DNA from: Pirellulales bacterium | Lineage (GTDB): Bacteria > Planctomycetota > Planctomycetia > Pirellulales > UBA1268 | Length of the DNA: 41,283 nucleotides | Assembly (NCBI GenBank): GCA_029246985.1 | Contig: JAQWMC010000100.1 | Span: 1 to 41,283, forward strand | Reading direction: 5' to 3' | Shown here: piece by piece, positions 1 to 8,184 of the stretch | How positions within the stretch are numbered: the stretch's first letter is position 1 | Layout of the letters: each line of letters opens with the position of its first letter | Translations under genes and position numbers: made by a program | Notes under the pieces: generated by a model | What the model was told of the DNA's origin: nothing | Seen by the model: only the letters and a program-made list of their open reading frames with translations | Databases searched by the model: none

Positions 1-119
1 GCTGGCAAAAGAAGACCGACAAGAACACCAATAATGGCAATAACAACAAGAAGCTCAATCAGCGTAAAGCCGCGATTTCGACTTCCAGTTGGCTGAGAAG
101 AATGAGCAGTGTGTAGCAC
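1..119 (-). CDS. Prepilin-type N-terminal protein, DUF1559-like (partial, N-terminus only)
   Basis: Only the first 39 codons lie in the window; the gene runs off the left edge. Read on the minus strand from a GTG at 119, the product begins with a short polar leader of about 17 residues ending in RNRG, then FTLIELLVVIAIIGVL, the textbook type IV prepilin/pseudopilin cleavage and methylation motif (G|F, with Glu five residues after the cleavage site) followed by a hydrophobic helix and LLLPA. In planctomycetes this N-terminus followed by LLLPA is typical of the very abundant DUF1559 secreted proteins. The assignment to DUF1559 is an inference, because the body of the protein is outside the window. 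Processing by a prepilin peptidase and export by a type II/type IV pilus-like system is expected from the motif. The GTG start is supported by an AGGAG six bases upstream. Confidence 0.85.
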   Translation of the reverse strand, partial: MLHTAHSSQPTGSRNRGFTLIELLVVIAIIGVLVGLLLP

Positions 120-125
120 GTCTAA

Positions 126-130
126 CTCCT
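126..130 (-). promoter_or_regulatory. Shine-Dalgarno AGGAG of the prepilin-like gene
   Basis: AGGAG on the minus strand, six bases before the GTG at 119. It decides in favour of this non-ATG start, because no ATG precedes the FTLIELL motif in frame within a plausible distance. Confidence 0.65.
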
Positions 131-391
131 TAAGTGAGAAATGTAAAATTATTTTTGGAAGACGATTTGCCTTCCGTCAGTTGCAAGGAGTTTCGACATC
201 TTTCATGAGTGGATTGTGAGACAAACATGAGGATTTGATGAGTTTTTTCAGATGCTATTTTTAGGGCAAAAACGAACGTTTTTGGAGTAGTTTCGAAGAG
301 TGGGACGTCCTCGAATCTGGTGTTCTGCAGGTTGAACACATTTGGCTCATATATCTGGTTCGTATTCCTTCAGGAAGCAATGAGAAGTACA

Positions 392-420
392 GGCTGGGCC
401 GGGGTGCCTGTCGACCAGCC
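392..420 (-). terminator. Candidate hairpin downstream of dld
   Basis: A 6-bp inverted repeat (GGCTGG at 392-397 and CCAGCC at 415-420) lies just beyond the dld stop codon and is GC-rich. On the minus strand it is not followed by a run of T, so it is at best an atypical terminator or an mRNA 3'-end stabilising hairpin. Confidence 0.25.
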
Positions 421-431
421 CTCAAGGTGAA

Positions 432-2114
432 TCAGAGTCGTTTCTTGCTTGTTTTTCCGATACCTGGATTGAAGGTATTGGTTGGATCGAGCTGACGATG
501 AAATTCCTTGACGACCGGCTCGGACTCGTACAGATGGCCAACGTTATGTTCCGCCGGAAATTTGGCTCCTCGAGCCGTGAGCCGCTCGAGCATACGTGTC
601 TTTATCCGTTCCATATCAGTACCCTTGCGATATACGTAGATATTGTGAAACACGTGGCACAGGTAGTGTCCGTAGGAAAGGTCCAGCACCAAATCCTTGG
701 TGAGTTCATCAGGGAGATCTTCGATCCAGTCCGGGTCGTTGCTGAGCAATGCGATATCAAGTGACAGGACCTCTTCGGTGGTTTGTTGGTGAAGGTTCTG
801 ATACCGGAGACCAGCCCCCGCAGCACTGAAGCGATGAAGGAGTGCCGCCTCTTGTTCGCGTTCTGAACACTCGAAAAATCCAACCCCGTCCGTTCGCCCC
901 CAATCATTCTCAAGGTACTGCCTCGCCTCATCAATCGCTTCGTCCGCCGTGACAAGGATGAGGAGGTGCTCGTAGGTGTCCCGGTACTCCAGTAGCCGCT
1001 TGGGCAGGTGCTGCGGAAACAGTTTGCTGGCGTAATACAGAAAGATGTCTGGCAGATACTTCGGCAGCAAAGAAATCTTGTTGAGTAGATATTCTGCCTT
1101 CGCCTTCAGAGCGTAGGCCTTTGGTAGTCGCTCGGTTCCAAGATACTTGATCGCCAATGCAACATCCTTCGCATACTTCTCTGCGGTCGTAAATGTCGAC
1201 TGGTTCATGTACTCGACCATCTCAGGAAGATGTACGAACGTACCGAGAATGTGTCGACGCATCTTCACAAAGTGATCTGGGTCGTTGGCTCCAAGTATAA
1301 ACACCTGCTTTTTCTTGGGTGCCGGAAACGTATCGACCCGCACAGCGAAGCACGCGACCTTACCTGCGCTGCCGCTGGCTTCGTAGAGTCGTTTTGGATC
1401 AGCGTTATAGCGATTCGGAACATTCGCATCGAGAGTGCGGATGCGATTGACGTAGTCGTTGTCGGATGCGACTCGTCCATCATCGATGAGATCTGCATCC
1501 GTGAACTCGCCGGCTTCAAGCCGGGTGAGGATCTCTTCGGGCGTCTCGCCAAGGTTTCGAATGCCAAGGTGATCGATCAGTTCAAGCGCACCCTGCTCAT
1601 TCACCCGGGCGTACAGTGCAAACTCTGTGTACGACGAACCTCGCTTGCAGAGTGCACCACCCGCATTGTTTGCCACACCACCGATAACAGTCGCACCAAT
1701 AGTTGTCGAACCGAGTACCGAATGAGGAACACGATCAATCTTCTTGAGTTCCTGGCTTAACTCAAAGAGAGTCGTACCAGGAAAGGCAAGGGCCTGGGCT
1801 CCATCCTTAAGAAGGTGGAGACCGCGCAACCGACTGACGTTCATAATCACCACGTCTCGGTCGTAGTCGAAGCCACTCGGAGATGAACCGCCAGTCAGAC
1901 CAGTCTTCGCAGCTTGCATGATGATGGCACAGCCGGCGTCGACAGCAACTTGAAGAACCTTCCACTGCTCGACAAGGGTTGATGGAAACACCACAGCCTT
2001 TGCGCCACCAAATCCACAGCGAAACCCAGAACGGTAGTACGCAGTATCCATCTCCTTGGTGAGGACATTTGCCTTGCCGACGATGTTTTTGAAGGCCTCA
2101 ACAATCTCGGCCAT
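432..2114 (-). CDS. dld: Quinone-dependent D-lactate dehydrogenase
   Basis: This 560-residue protein is a near full-length match to the E. coli Dld type (about 570 residues), a peripheral membrane flavoprotein that oxidises D-lactate to pyruvate and passes electrons to the quinone pool. Recognisable segments include the FAD-binding N-terminal region (about 30-200) with QAAKTGLTGGSSPSG, the DYDRDVVI stretch, PGTTLFEL, IGATVIGGVANNAGG and RYNADPKRLYEASG. The central membrane-associated domain occupies roughly 270-515, and the C-terminus contains AEHNVGHLY and DPTNTFNPGIGKTSK. The ATG at 2114 gives the expected N-terminus directly before the family's first conserved residues. It stands alone; the next gene upstream on the same strand is a small membrane protein 84 bases away. 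It suggests use of D-lactate as an electron donor, or detoxification of D-lactate formed from methylglyoxal. Confidence 0.95.
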   Translation of the reverse strand: MAEIVEAFKNIVGKANVLTKEMDTAYYRSGFRCGFGGAKAVVFPSTLVEQWKVLQVAVDAGCAIIMQAAKTGLTGGSSPSGFDYDRDVVIMNVSRLRGLHLLKDGAQALAFPGTTLFELSQELKKIDRVPHSVLGSTTIGATVIGGVANNAGGALCKRGSSYTEFALYARVNEQGALELIDHLGIRNLGETPEEILTRLEAGEFTDADLIDDGRVASDNDYVNRIRTLDANVPNRYNADPKRLYEASGSAGKVACFAVRVDTFPAPKKKQVFILGANDPDHFVKMRRHILGTFVHLPEMVEYMNQSTFTTAEKYAKDVALAIKYLGTERLPKAYALKAKAEYLLNKISLLPKYLPDIFLYYASKLFPQHLPKRLLEYRDTYEHLLILVTADEAIDEARQYLENDWGRTDGVGFFECSEREQEAALLHRFSAAGAGLRYQNLHQQTTEEVLSLDIALLSNDPDWIEDLPDELTKDLVLDLSYGHYLCHVFHNIYVYRKGTDMERIKTRMLERLTARGAKFPAEHNVGHLYESEPVVKEFHRQLDPTNTFNPGIGKTSKKRL

Positions 2115-2198
2115 AATTGGAATCCGATTTTTTTAACAGAAGACTGCGTGGTCTGGAGGAGAGAACCGCCAAAATAAAGATACTAGTAAATAAGATAG

Positions 2199-2486
2199 TT
2201 AGCTTCTGAATAATTGACGAATAATTTCCTTGCCAAAAGTTACACAAACAACACCAGCTAATAAACATGCACCGACCATCATCAGCCATTGTGAAATCTG
2301 CACATGAAACTTTTCAAGAGCTCGTTCTGCGGGTGTTGGATCTTGTAAGGGTATCGCCACACCTGACAGGACACCGTAGGCAAGACCAATTACAAAAAAG
2401 ACACCACCAGCCCAGAAAACAGCCCAACAAAAATCACGCCACGTAGAGTGTGTACCGCTCTTTTCGTGCACGTTGTGTATTTTCAA
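2199..2486 (-). CDS. Small two-helix membrane protein, unknown function
   Basis: A 95-residue protein with a polar, His-containing N-terminus (residues 1-17), a first hydrophobic segment around 20-46, a short Pro- and Glu-containing loop (DPTPAERALEKF) and a second hydrophobic segment around 66-88, ending in a basic tail. I do not recognise a family. The start is a TTG at 2486 preceded by AGGAGA with six bases of spacing, which is stronger than any alternative. It lies 84 bases upstream of dld on the same strand and may share its transcript. The topology (two helices joined by a short hydrophilic loop) would suit a small accessory membrane subunit, but nothing ties it to dld beyond proximity. 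Confidence 0.6.
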   Translation of the reverse strand: MKIHNVHEKSGTHSTWRDFCWAVFWAGGVFFVIGLAYGVLSGVAIPLQDPTPAERALEKFHVQISQWLMMVGACLLAGVVCVTFGKEIIRQLFRS

Positions 2487-2492
2487 GAATAT

Positions 2493-2497
2493 CTCCT
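2493..2497 (-). promoter_or_regulatory. Shine-Dalgarno AGGAG deciding a TTG start
   Basis: AGGAG (minus strand) six bases before the TTG at 2486. It is the main reason to accept the small membrane protein as a real gene with a non-ATG start. Confidence 0.55.
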
Positions 2498-2561
2498 ATC
2501 TTTTCTCTCATCAATTAAAGACATAATCATTCCTTGCTTGATGAAGCCTGCAAATCAAAAA

Positions 2562-3500
2562 TTAACCGGTCTCAGGCATAAATGTTGGCATGGTGACACC
2601 ACGAGGCTCCTGCCATTTCCCTCTGGTTTGTCCAAAATGCAATTCACAGTTTTTTGCACCCCACCCATAGAGTTCCGCCACAAGAGAATGGCACGATGAC
2701 GGCACGAGCCATACAGGCTGACCGCCTCGATGATACTGATCGAGCTGATATCGAATCAAAGCCAAGGCATCTTCTTCTGATCGCATGAACCCAGGTCCGA
2801 GCATCGTACTGCCAGGATGCCTCACAGACACAAGCACGCCATCAATTCGCTTTGTATCTTCAGATTCAATAACGCAAACATTCCATATGTTCATGGCATT
2901 TTTGAGAAAAAAATGATGGTCTTTCTCACGATTAATACAACAGAGTTCGTGTTCCAATTGGACAATATCCTGTAGGTCATCAAGACATGCTTTCCTCACT
3001 CGATGGAAGCCGCGAATGGTACATTCCGGAAGACCTTCATCAGGTACCGCTAGTGTCATATCCTGAAAAATCTGTCGCGGTACAAAACCGCCACGCGTGT
3101 AGAGTGAAAATGAATCAAGGTTCATTGCACTCGAAACAAGCCGCGTTGGCTTCTTCTGTTCATCAGATAGACGCACAATGCGGTCAAGAAGTTGCCTCGC
3201 CAGGCCTTTCCCAAAATGATCTGGGTGAACATTCATGATTCCGAGTGAAATATGAGTGGGGCGAGGATGATAGAAACATGACGCTGCGATCTGCCCCGTC
3301 TCTTTTCCAATGGCAAGAATACAACACCCCGGATCGAGTGCTTCATAGACATCGCAAAACAACATGGTTGAGCTTGGATCACCAGTAAATATTGGTGCTT
3401 TTCCATTGGCTTCATACCAACAATTTGTTGACTCACGGATCAGGCTGGCAACATCATGTTGCTCATTCGGTCGCATCTGCCGAAACTCATAATGGCTCAT
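2562..3500 (-). CDS. GNAT-family N-acetyltransferase with a divergent second half
   Basis: The N-terminal half (about 1-150) is a GNAT acetyltransferase: the acetyl-CoA pyrophosphate-binding motif A is visible as NVHPDHFGKGLARQLL (about 90-105), and a typical motif B region follows with SLYTRGGFVPRQ (132-143). The C-terminal half (about 165-310) looks like a second, degenerate GNAT fold or a family-specific domain, with GVLVSVRHPGSTMLGPG and ELYGWGAKNCELHFGQ; I cannot assign a substrate. At 312 residues it is about twice the size of a single GNAT domain. Its ATG overlaps the stop codon of the upstream sulfatase (ATGA), so the two are almost certainly translated from one mRNA. The pairing hints at a shared substrate, but that is inference. 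Confidence 0.8.
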   Translation of the reverse strand: MSHYEFRQMRPNEQHDVASLIRESTNCWYEANGKAPIFTGDPSSTMLFCDVYEALDPGCCILAIGKETGQIAASCFYHPRPTHISLGIMNVHPDHFGKGLARQLLDRIVRLSDEQKKPTRLVSSAMNLDSFSLYTRGGFVPRQIFQDMTLAVPDEGLPECTIRGFHRVRKACLDDLQDIVQLEHELCCINREKDHHFFLKNAMNIWNVCVIESEDTKRIDGVLVSVRHPGSTMLGPGFMRSEEDALALIRYQLDQYHRGGQPVWLVPSSCHSLVAELYGWGAKNCELHFGQTRGKWQEPRGVTMPTFMPETG

Positions 3501-4993
3501 GGAGTTTTCTCTGGCTTATAAGGGTGCCATAAAGGAGTACCAAACCAGTCATGCATTTCTTTTTCGAATGGCTTCACAATTGCGTCAGGTTCTGGGAATT
3601 CGCCCTGATCATTTGTTTCTACGATCCATGTATCCAGGGCTGATCGCATACCAATAAGTGCTTCACGATGATCGTGCTGATCCGAATCAACAAGATTATG
3701 AATCTCATGAGGATCTTTTTCGGTGTCGAATAACTGTTCTGCTGAAACGTGAGGGGACATGAGAGCTCGTGCTGGACCCGTGAGTTCCCCTTTTGCATAC
3801 ATCTCTCGCATTAAGGGCTTTATTGGAAAACACTTTTCCTTATATCGATTCAGTGACGCAAAATGTCGGTCTGGAAAATAGTTCCGAATATAGTGGTAGC
3901 GAGTACCACGAACACTCCGGACGCGATTGACTGTCTCATCGATTCGATCTCTCGCTGAAAATGCATAACGACGCTCTTGCCCACCTGCATCACCAAGAAA
4001 AATGCGTCCGTGCATCCCCAGCGGTCGATCAATACCAGCACACCACAGTGTGGTCGGTGTGAGATCAATTAAGCTGACAACCTGATCATTGACCTGACCC
4101 GATTGAAAGCCTGGTGGTGGCGTACGATCACGAGGCCATCGAATAATAAGTGGGACGTGTAGACCAGTGTCGTAACACCAGTGAATACCTCGGGGTTCAA
4201 TCCTTCCATTATCTCCAAAAAACATAACGATTGTATTTCCAGCAAGCCCTTCTTCTTCAAGACGTTTCAGAATCTTTCCTACCGTTTTATCCATTCCTGA
4301 AATTGAGTTGAGATACCGTGCCCATTCAAGTCGTACCAAAGGGTGATCCGGATAATAGGGCGGCGGCTGAACCTTTTCAGGATCAGCAATCTTTTCGTGG
4401 TGGTCTTCGCCCTTCCACTTGACCCGTGGAACGCGCCATGTCTGACGGTCATAAATATCGTATTCGGCTTCAAGCGTATTTATTTGTGCAAAGAACGGTT
4501 GATTCTTGGAAAGTTCTTCCCACCTATCTGTGTCATACAGTTTTCCCTCATTCACAAAATTCAGGTCGAGCTTTCCGGAGCCAACAATCTCGCCGTTCAT
4601 CGTCTTGATATTTGCCGTTTTGTAGCCGACTGCTTTGAGCCTGTGTGTCAGTGGCCTGACTCCCTCAGGAAGTTGATAGTCATCTTCTCGGTGCGACCGC
4701 ATGTTATGTGTGTCAGAAGACGTCTGATACATGCCAGTAAAAAATGCGCTACGGCTTGGCGCACATACGGGCGATGTTGCAAAAACCTTGGTGTACCGCA
4801 TGCCCTCCTTCGCAAGGCCATCAAGGCAGGGTGTCTCCACATGCTTAGCCCCATAACATCCAAGATCAAGCTTTAGATTTTCACCAACGATCCACACAAT
4901 GTTCGGCCGATCAAGAGTGCTTTCAGCCGCTACAGGAAATAGATGGAGACCTAGAAAGAAAACAAAGATACCAATGCTAAAAAAACGTCTCAT
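3497..4993 (-). CDS. Secreted sulfatase, alkaline-phosphatase superfamily
   Basis: A type I sulfatase expected to remove sulfate esters from polysaccharides in the periplasm or outside the cell. Numbering from the ATG at 4993, residues 1-24 form a signal peptide (MRRFF followed by a hydrophobic stretch ending near VAAES). The formylglycine motif CAPSR is at 77-81, so Cys77 would be converted by a sulfatase-maturating enzyme. The second metal-binding pair DN is at 261-262, and CAPSR is followed by SAFFTGMY as usual. The first metal pair, normally Asp-Asp before LGCYG, is Glu38-Asn39 here. The sequence resembles the heparan N-sulfatase-like branch by eye. An upstream in-frame ATG at 5026 would add 11 residues; I prefer 4993 because GGGG lies just upstream and the signal peptide is then canonical. 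It overlaps the downstream acetyltransferase gene by 4 bases. Confidence 0.9.
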   Translation of the reverse strand: MRRFFSIGIFVFFLGLHLFPVAAESTLDRPNIVWIVGENLKLDLGCYGAKHVETPCLDGLAKEGMRYTKVFATSPVCAPSRSAFFTGMYQTSSDTHNMRSHREDDYQLPEGVRPLTHRLKAVGYKTANIKTMNGEIVGSGKLDLNFVNEGKLYDTDRWEELSKNQPFFAQINTLEAEYDIYDRQTWRVPRVKWKGEDHHEKIADPEKVQPPPYYPDHPLVRLEWARYLNSISGMDKTVGKILKRLEEEGLAGNTIVMFFGDNGRIEPRGIHWCYDTGLHVPLIIRWPRDRTPPPGFQSGQVNDQVVSLIDLTPTTLWCAGIDRPLGMHGRIFLGDAGGQERRYAFSARDRIDETVNRVRSVRGTRYHYIRNYFPDRHFASLNRYKEKCFPIKPLMREMYAKGELTGPARALMSPHVSAEQLFDTEKDPHEIHNLVDSDQHDHREALIGMRSALDTWIVETNDQGEFPEPDAIVKPFEKEMHDWFGTPLWHPYKPEKTP

Positions 4994-5338
4994 TTTTGCC
5001 CCATACAAATGCAGTACTCGTCCCATGAAAAGAATACGGCAAATGGGGTTCCAGCCGCAAATCCCAAACCGATAGGTGATGAATCAATCGTAATAACCCT
5101 GTCTCATTCTCAAGGAAGAATCATTGACTAGACCGTACGCACTCTGTTGTTATGGAGCTAGAAAATGAAACGAAGAACTTTCAAAAGGCAGGCTTTTCTG
5201 TATTGCCGCCTTGGGACGAAACTTGAGGAATCCACTATCGTTAAAAACAGGACGCATCTTTGTTGTTTTGTTCATTGATACAACCATGTACCCTTACATC
5301 TATTCACAACGCTTTGCTGACATATAAAGTTGCTATTC
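4994..5338. other. Divergent intergenic region between sulfatase and redoxin/cytochrome/monooxygenase genes
   Basis: About 345 bases with no convincing gene (the first 33 could be coding if the sulfatase starts at 5026). It must contain outward promoters for both neighbours. Small inverted repeats occur (for example AAAAG and CTTTT separated by GCAGG near 5189-5203, and ATTCT/AGAAT near 5108-5123), but none is strong enough to call as an operator or terminator. Confidence 0.4.
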
Positions 5339-7387
5339 ATGAATATTAAAGTCCTATCCACAGCCCCATGCCTCGCGTACCTACTCGGCATTGTATTCTT
5401 TGGTATTTCTTTCAGTTCACTACGAGCTGATCCTATTCGTAAAGGCCCCAAGCCGCTCAAGCCTGCTGAACATGGTATTGGACAACTCGTCGAAGCATTT
5501 TCATTTTCAGATATCAATTGTGAACAGCATGCTCTTACTTCTGAACAAGCCACGCAATTCACAGCTTTTTGCTTCACAAGTACATCCTGTCCTCTGAGCC
5601 GAAAATATCTACCAACCTTGGCAGAACTCGCTCAGTCGACACCTGCACATGTTCAATATGTGCTTGTCAATCCGATTCAGTCTGACAACGAAGAGGACAT
5701 GTGGGCTGCTGCACAACAAGCACGCAACGCGATCTATGTTCACGACACTGATGGAAAACTATCGCGACATCTTCAGGCTCAAACAACAACTGACGTGATT
5801 GTTGTTGATGCCCGTCGCACTGTGGTCTACCACGGTGCCATTGATGACCAATATGGCTTTGGATATGCCCAAGCAGAACCAAAACAACACTTTTTACGAG
5901 ATGCCATCCAGTCTTTAATCAATGGGCAGCAGCCCTCGATCGCTGCGACGGATGCACCGGGATGTAATCTGAGTTATGAAGCGGTGAAAGATACTGCGGG
6001 AATGACGACCTATCACGGAGAAATCTCCAGAATCTTGCAGAGAAATTGTATTGAGTGTCATCGAAAAGGTGGCATTGGGCCGTTTCCCTTAGACACCTAT
6101 GAGGACGTTGTTGCACATGCTGGCATGATTCAAACTGTGGTGACCAACAAAACCATGCCTCCCTGGTTTGCTCAAGATTCAAGATCCAGCACGACATCAA
6201 CCAGAAGCCATCAACACATTTGGAAGAATGATAGGTCGCTGACTGCTGATGATCGAAATGACCTTCTTGCGTGGGTTCAGAGTGATCATCCACGGGGAAA
6301 TCTTAAGGATGCTCCTAAGCCCGCGATATTCCCAAACGATTGGCACATTGGAAAACCCGATAGAGTCTGGAAATTTTCTGAACCAATACCCGTTCAGGCA
6401 ACTGGGGTCATGCCCTATCAATACATAACGATTGATACACAACTGGATGAATCAAAATGGGTACAAGCAATTGAAATCCAACCTGGTAGTCCTGAAGTCG
6501 TGCATCATGTCATCATCACTCTTCAGATACCCGGTCAAGGAAAGAGAAGTTCGGCTGAGCGAGAAGAAGATGGCCTTTGGGCTGGTTATGTACCTGGTCA
6601 GTCTGTCTGGAAATATCCCAAGGGTTTCGCTCGTTACCTTCCAAAAGGGTCGCGCCTTATTTTTCAGATGCACTATACGCCAAATGGAATCGCGACGACC
6701 GACCAAACACGAGTTGGAGTTGTCTATGCAGATGAACCTCCTGAGCACGAAGTGCGTATCAAAGGCCTCTCAAATCATCGCATACGTATCCCACCTGGCG
6801 CTAAGCACCATCGAGAAGAGGCGTCACTCCAGCTGCCCGTTGATGCCACATTGCTCGGATTTCTTCCTCATATGCATTTACGTGGAAGCGCTTGTCGGTA
6901 CGAGGTAACCGATACCACAGGTACTCAAGAAGTACTTTTAGATATACCCCACTACGATTTTAATTGGCAGCTCCTTTACCGATACGCCGAACCAAGAACA
7001 TTTCATGAAGGCGATACCATCACGTTTACAGCATGGTTTGATAACTCGGCAGAGAATCCTGCCAACCCTGACCCAACGCAGACTGTACGTTGGGGACAGC
7101 AGACATTTGAAGAAATGCTACTTGGATACGTTGAATATTTTCTTCCTGGAGTTCCACCGGGGACTCCTTTGATGAACAAGGCATATTCACAGAAGCAACA
7201 AGAAAATCTGCCAGCACGGGACAACAAGAACCTCCAGGCTGTCTTTTTACGACTTGATCAAGATGGTGATCATGCCTTGAGCAAAGAGGAAATACCGAAA
7301 CGACTACGAAGCCGCTTTGACCAATTTGATTTTGACCGCAATGGACTTCTTTCGTATGAAGAGGTTCAACAGTCTCAGGCCCAGTGA
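5339..7387 (+). CDS. Secreted multidomain redoxin - cytochrome c - PHM-like copper monooxygenase - EF-hand protein
   Basis: Numbering from the ATG at 5339 (682 residues). A signal peptide covers about 1-30. Residues 45-200 form a thioredoxin/AhpC-like redoxin domain with a single active-site-like cysteine in TSCPLSRKY (Cys84). A haem-binding CIECH (237-241), followed by GGIGPF, is a cytochrome c segment. Residues 340-610 resemble the copper type II ascorbate-dependent monooxygenase (PHM/DBM) fold: VVHHVI (His389-His390) and QMHY (His445) match the CuH site, while HMHLRG (His511, His513) and EEMLLGY (Met593) match the CuM site. The C-terminus has two canonical EF-hand loops, 640-651 and 664-675. 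A redox enzyme acting in the periplasm or at the cell surface is implied; the substrate is unknown. An in-frame TTG nine bases upstream is less likely as start. This combination occurs in planctomycete genomes to my knowledge, but I know of no characterised member. Confidence 0.85.
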   Translation: MNIKVLSTAPCLAYLLGIVFFGISFSSLRADPIRKGPKPLKPAEHGIGQLVEAFSFSDINCEQHALTSEQATQFTAFCFTSTSCPLSRKYLPTLAELAQSTPAHVQYVLVNPIQSDNEEDMWAAAQQARNAIYVHDTDGKLSRHLQAQTTTDVIVVDARRTVVYHGAIDDQYGFGYAQAEPKQHFLRDAIQSLINGQQPSIAATDAPGCNLSYEAVKDTAGMTTYHGEISRILQRNCIECHRKGGIGPFPLDTYEDVVAHAGMIQTVVTNKTMPPWFAQDSRSSTTSTRSHQHIWKNDRSLTADDRNDLLAWVQSDHPRGNLKDAPKPAIFPNDWHIGKPDRVWKFSEPIPVQATGVMPYQYITIDTQLDESKWVQAIEIQPGSPEVVHHVIITLQIPGQGKRSSAEREEDGLWAGYVPGQSVWKYPKGFARYLPKGSRLIFQMHYTPNGIATTDQTRVGVVYADEPPEHEVRIKGLSNHRIRIPPGAKHHREEASLQLPVDATLLGFLPHMHLRGSACRYEVTDTTGTQEVLLDIPHYDFNWQLLYRYAEPRTFHEGDTITFTAWFDNSAENPANPDPTQTVRWGQQTFEEMLLGYVEYFLPGVPPGTPLMNKAYSQKQQENLPARDNKNLQAVFLRLDQDGDHALSKEEIPKRLRSRFDQFDFDRNGLLSYEEVQQSQAQ

Positions 7388-7420
7388 CAACTACTGTGTT
7401 GATCGCGGAATCTAGATTCT

Positions 7421-7437
7421 CAGTTCGTACGGAACTG
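7421..7437 (+). terminator. Small hairpin after the multidomain redox gene
   Basis: CAGTTC (7421-7426) and GAACTG (7432-7437) form a perfect 6-bp stem with a 5-nt loop, 34 bases after the stop codon. There is no T-run behind it, so it may be a weak terminator, an mRNA-stabilising hairpin or chance. Confidence 0.25.
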
Positions 7438-7509
7438 GCGTTCGTGATACGATTCGTGCAATGAAGCTGGTGTTTGTTCTTCTATCAACTCACTCGTGGA
7501 GCGATCTCA

Positions 7510-8172
7510 ATGCATTGTGGAAATAAACTTTTTCTGTGCGTCATTCTTGCTGTTACCTCATTACCGCTTGCATTGACTGCAGAATCTTCCAGCGACGCGT
7601 GGGTCACCATGTTTAACGGACAGGATCTCTCTGGCTGGCAAGCAAACCCTGAAAACCCAGATTCTTTTCATGTCGAAGATGGTGTCCTTGTTGTCGACGG
7701 ACCACGCTGTCATCTTTTCTGGATTGGCGAATCAGAAAATACCAAGCATGAGCAACTCACAAATTTTCACTGGCATGCGAAAGTCAAAACTATGCCAAAA
7801 GCCAATGGTGGACTCTACTTCCATACGCAGTATGAAGAATCAGGCTGGCCTTCTGCCGGCTATGAGTGTCAAGTGAACCAGACCCACAAAGATCGTAAAA
7901 AAACTGGTGGACTCTATGCAGTTGCTGACGTCCTTGACACATCACCGGTCAAGGATGGGGAGTGGTATGACTACGACATTATTGTTGACGGGAAACACAT
8001 TGTTATCAAAATCAACGGGGTCGTGACGACAGACTGGACAGAGCCAGACGATTGGCAGCCACCAAAAAACATGTCAGGACGAAAACTTTCACAAGGCACT
8101 TTTGCCATACAGGCTCATGATCCTGAGAGCGTAGTGTATTACAAGGACATCCGTATGAGACGGCTCCCGTAA
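7510..8172 (+). CDS. Secreted DUF1080 protein (3-keto-disaccharide hydrolase-like fold)
   Basis: From the ATG at 7510 the product has 220 residues: a signal peptide (about 1-24, ending ALTAES), then a single DUF1080 domain. Family hallmarks are the opening WVTMFNGQDLSGWQ, the segment VEDGVLVVDGP, the beta-sandwich core ANGGLYFHTQYEESGWPSAGYECQV, TGGLYAV, the EWYDYDIIVDGKHIVIKINGV strand pair and the closing GTFAIQAHDPESVVYYKDIRMR. The domain has a concanavalin-like jelly-roll fold; some members act on 3-keto-glycosides, others are assumed to bind or cleave carbohydrates. An in-frame TTG at 7474 would lengthen it, but GGAG at 7498-7501 supports the ATG. It follows the multidomain redox gene by 122 bases on the same strand and converges with the aldo/keto reductase gene. 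Confidence 0.9.
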   Translation: MHCGNKLFLCVILAVTSLPLALTAESSSDAWVTMFNGQDLSGWQANPENPDSFHVEDGVLVVDGPRCHLFWIGESENTKHEQLTNFHWHAKVKTMPKANGGLYFHTQYEESGWPSAGYECQVNQTHKDRKKTGGLYAVADVLDTSPVKDGEWYDYDIIVDGKHIVIKINGVVTTDWTEPDDWQPPKNMSGRKLSQGTFAIQAHDPESVVYYKDIRMRRLP

Positions 8173-8184
8173 GCAACACCTGAT

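Larger units (their letters stand above)
120..431. other. Intergenic region between dld and the prepilin-like gene
   Basis: About 310 bases without a convincing gene. On the minus strand it should hold the 3' end of the dld transcript and the promoter and leader of the prepilin-like gene. A 69-codon open frame (130-339, minus) exists, but its translation resembles no family I know and it has no clear ribosome binding site. AT-rich stretches near 140-160 and 240-260 could hold a promoter, but I cannot pick one with confidence. Confidence 0.5.

Noticed and set aside
130-339. 69-codon minus-strand open frame between dld and the prepilin-like gene
   Set aside because: No ribosome binding site, no family resemblance, and composition unlike the neighbouring proteins; treated as intergenic.
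1230-1760. 176-codon plus-strand frame inside dld
   Set aside because: Entirely antisense to dld, which matches its family over the full length; a shadow of that gene's codon pattern.
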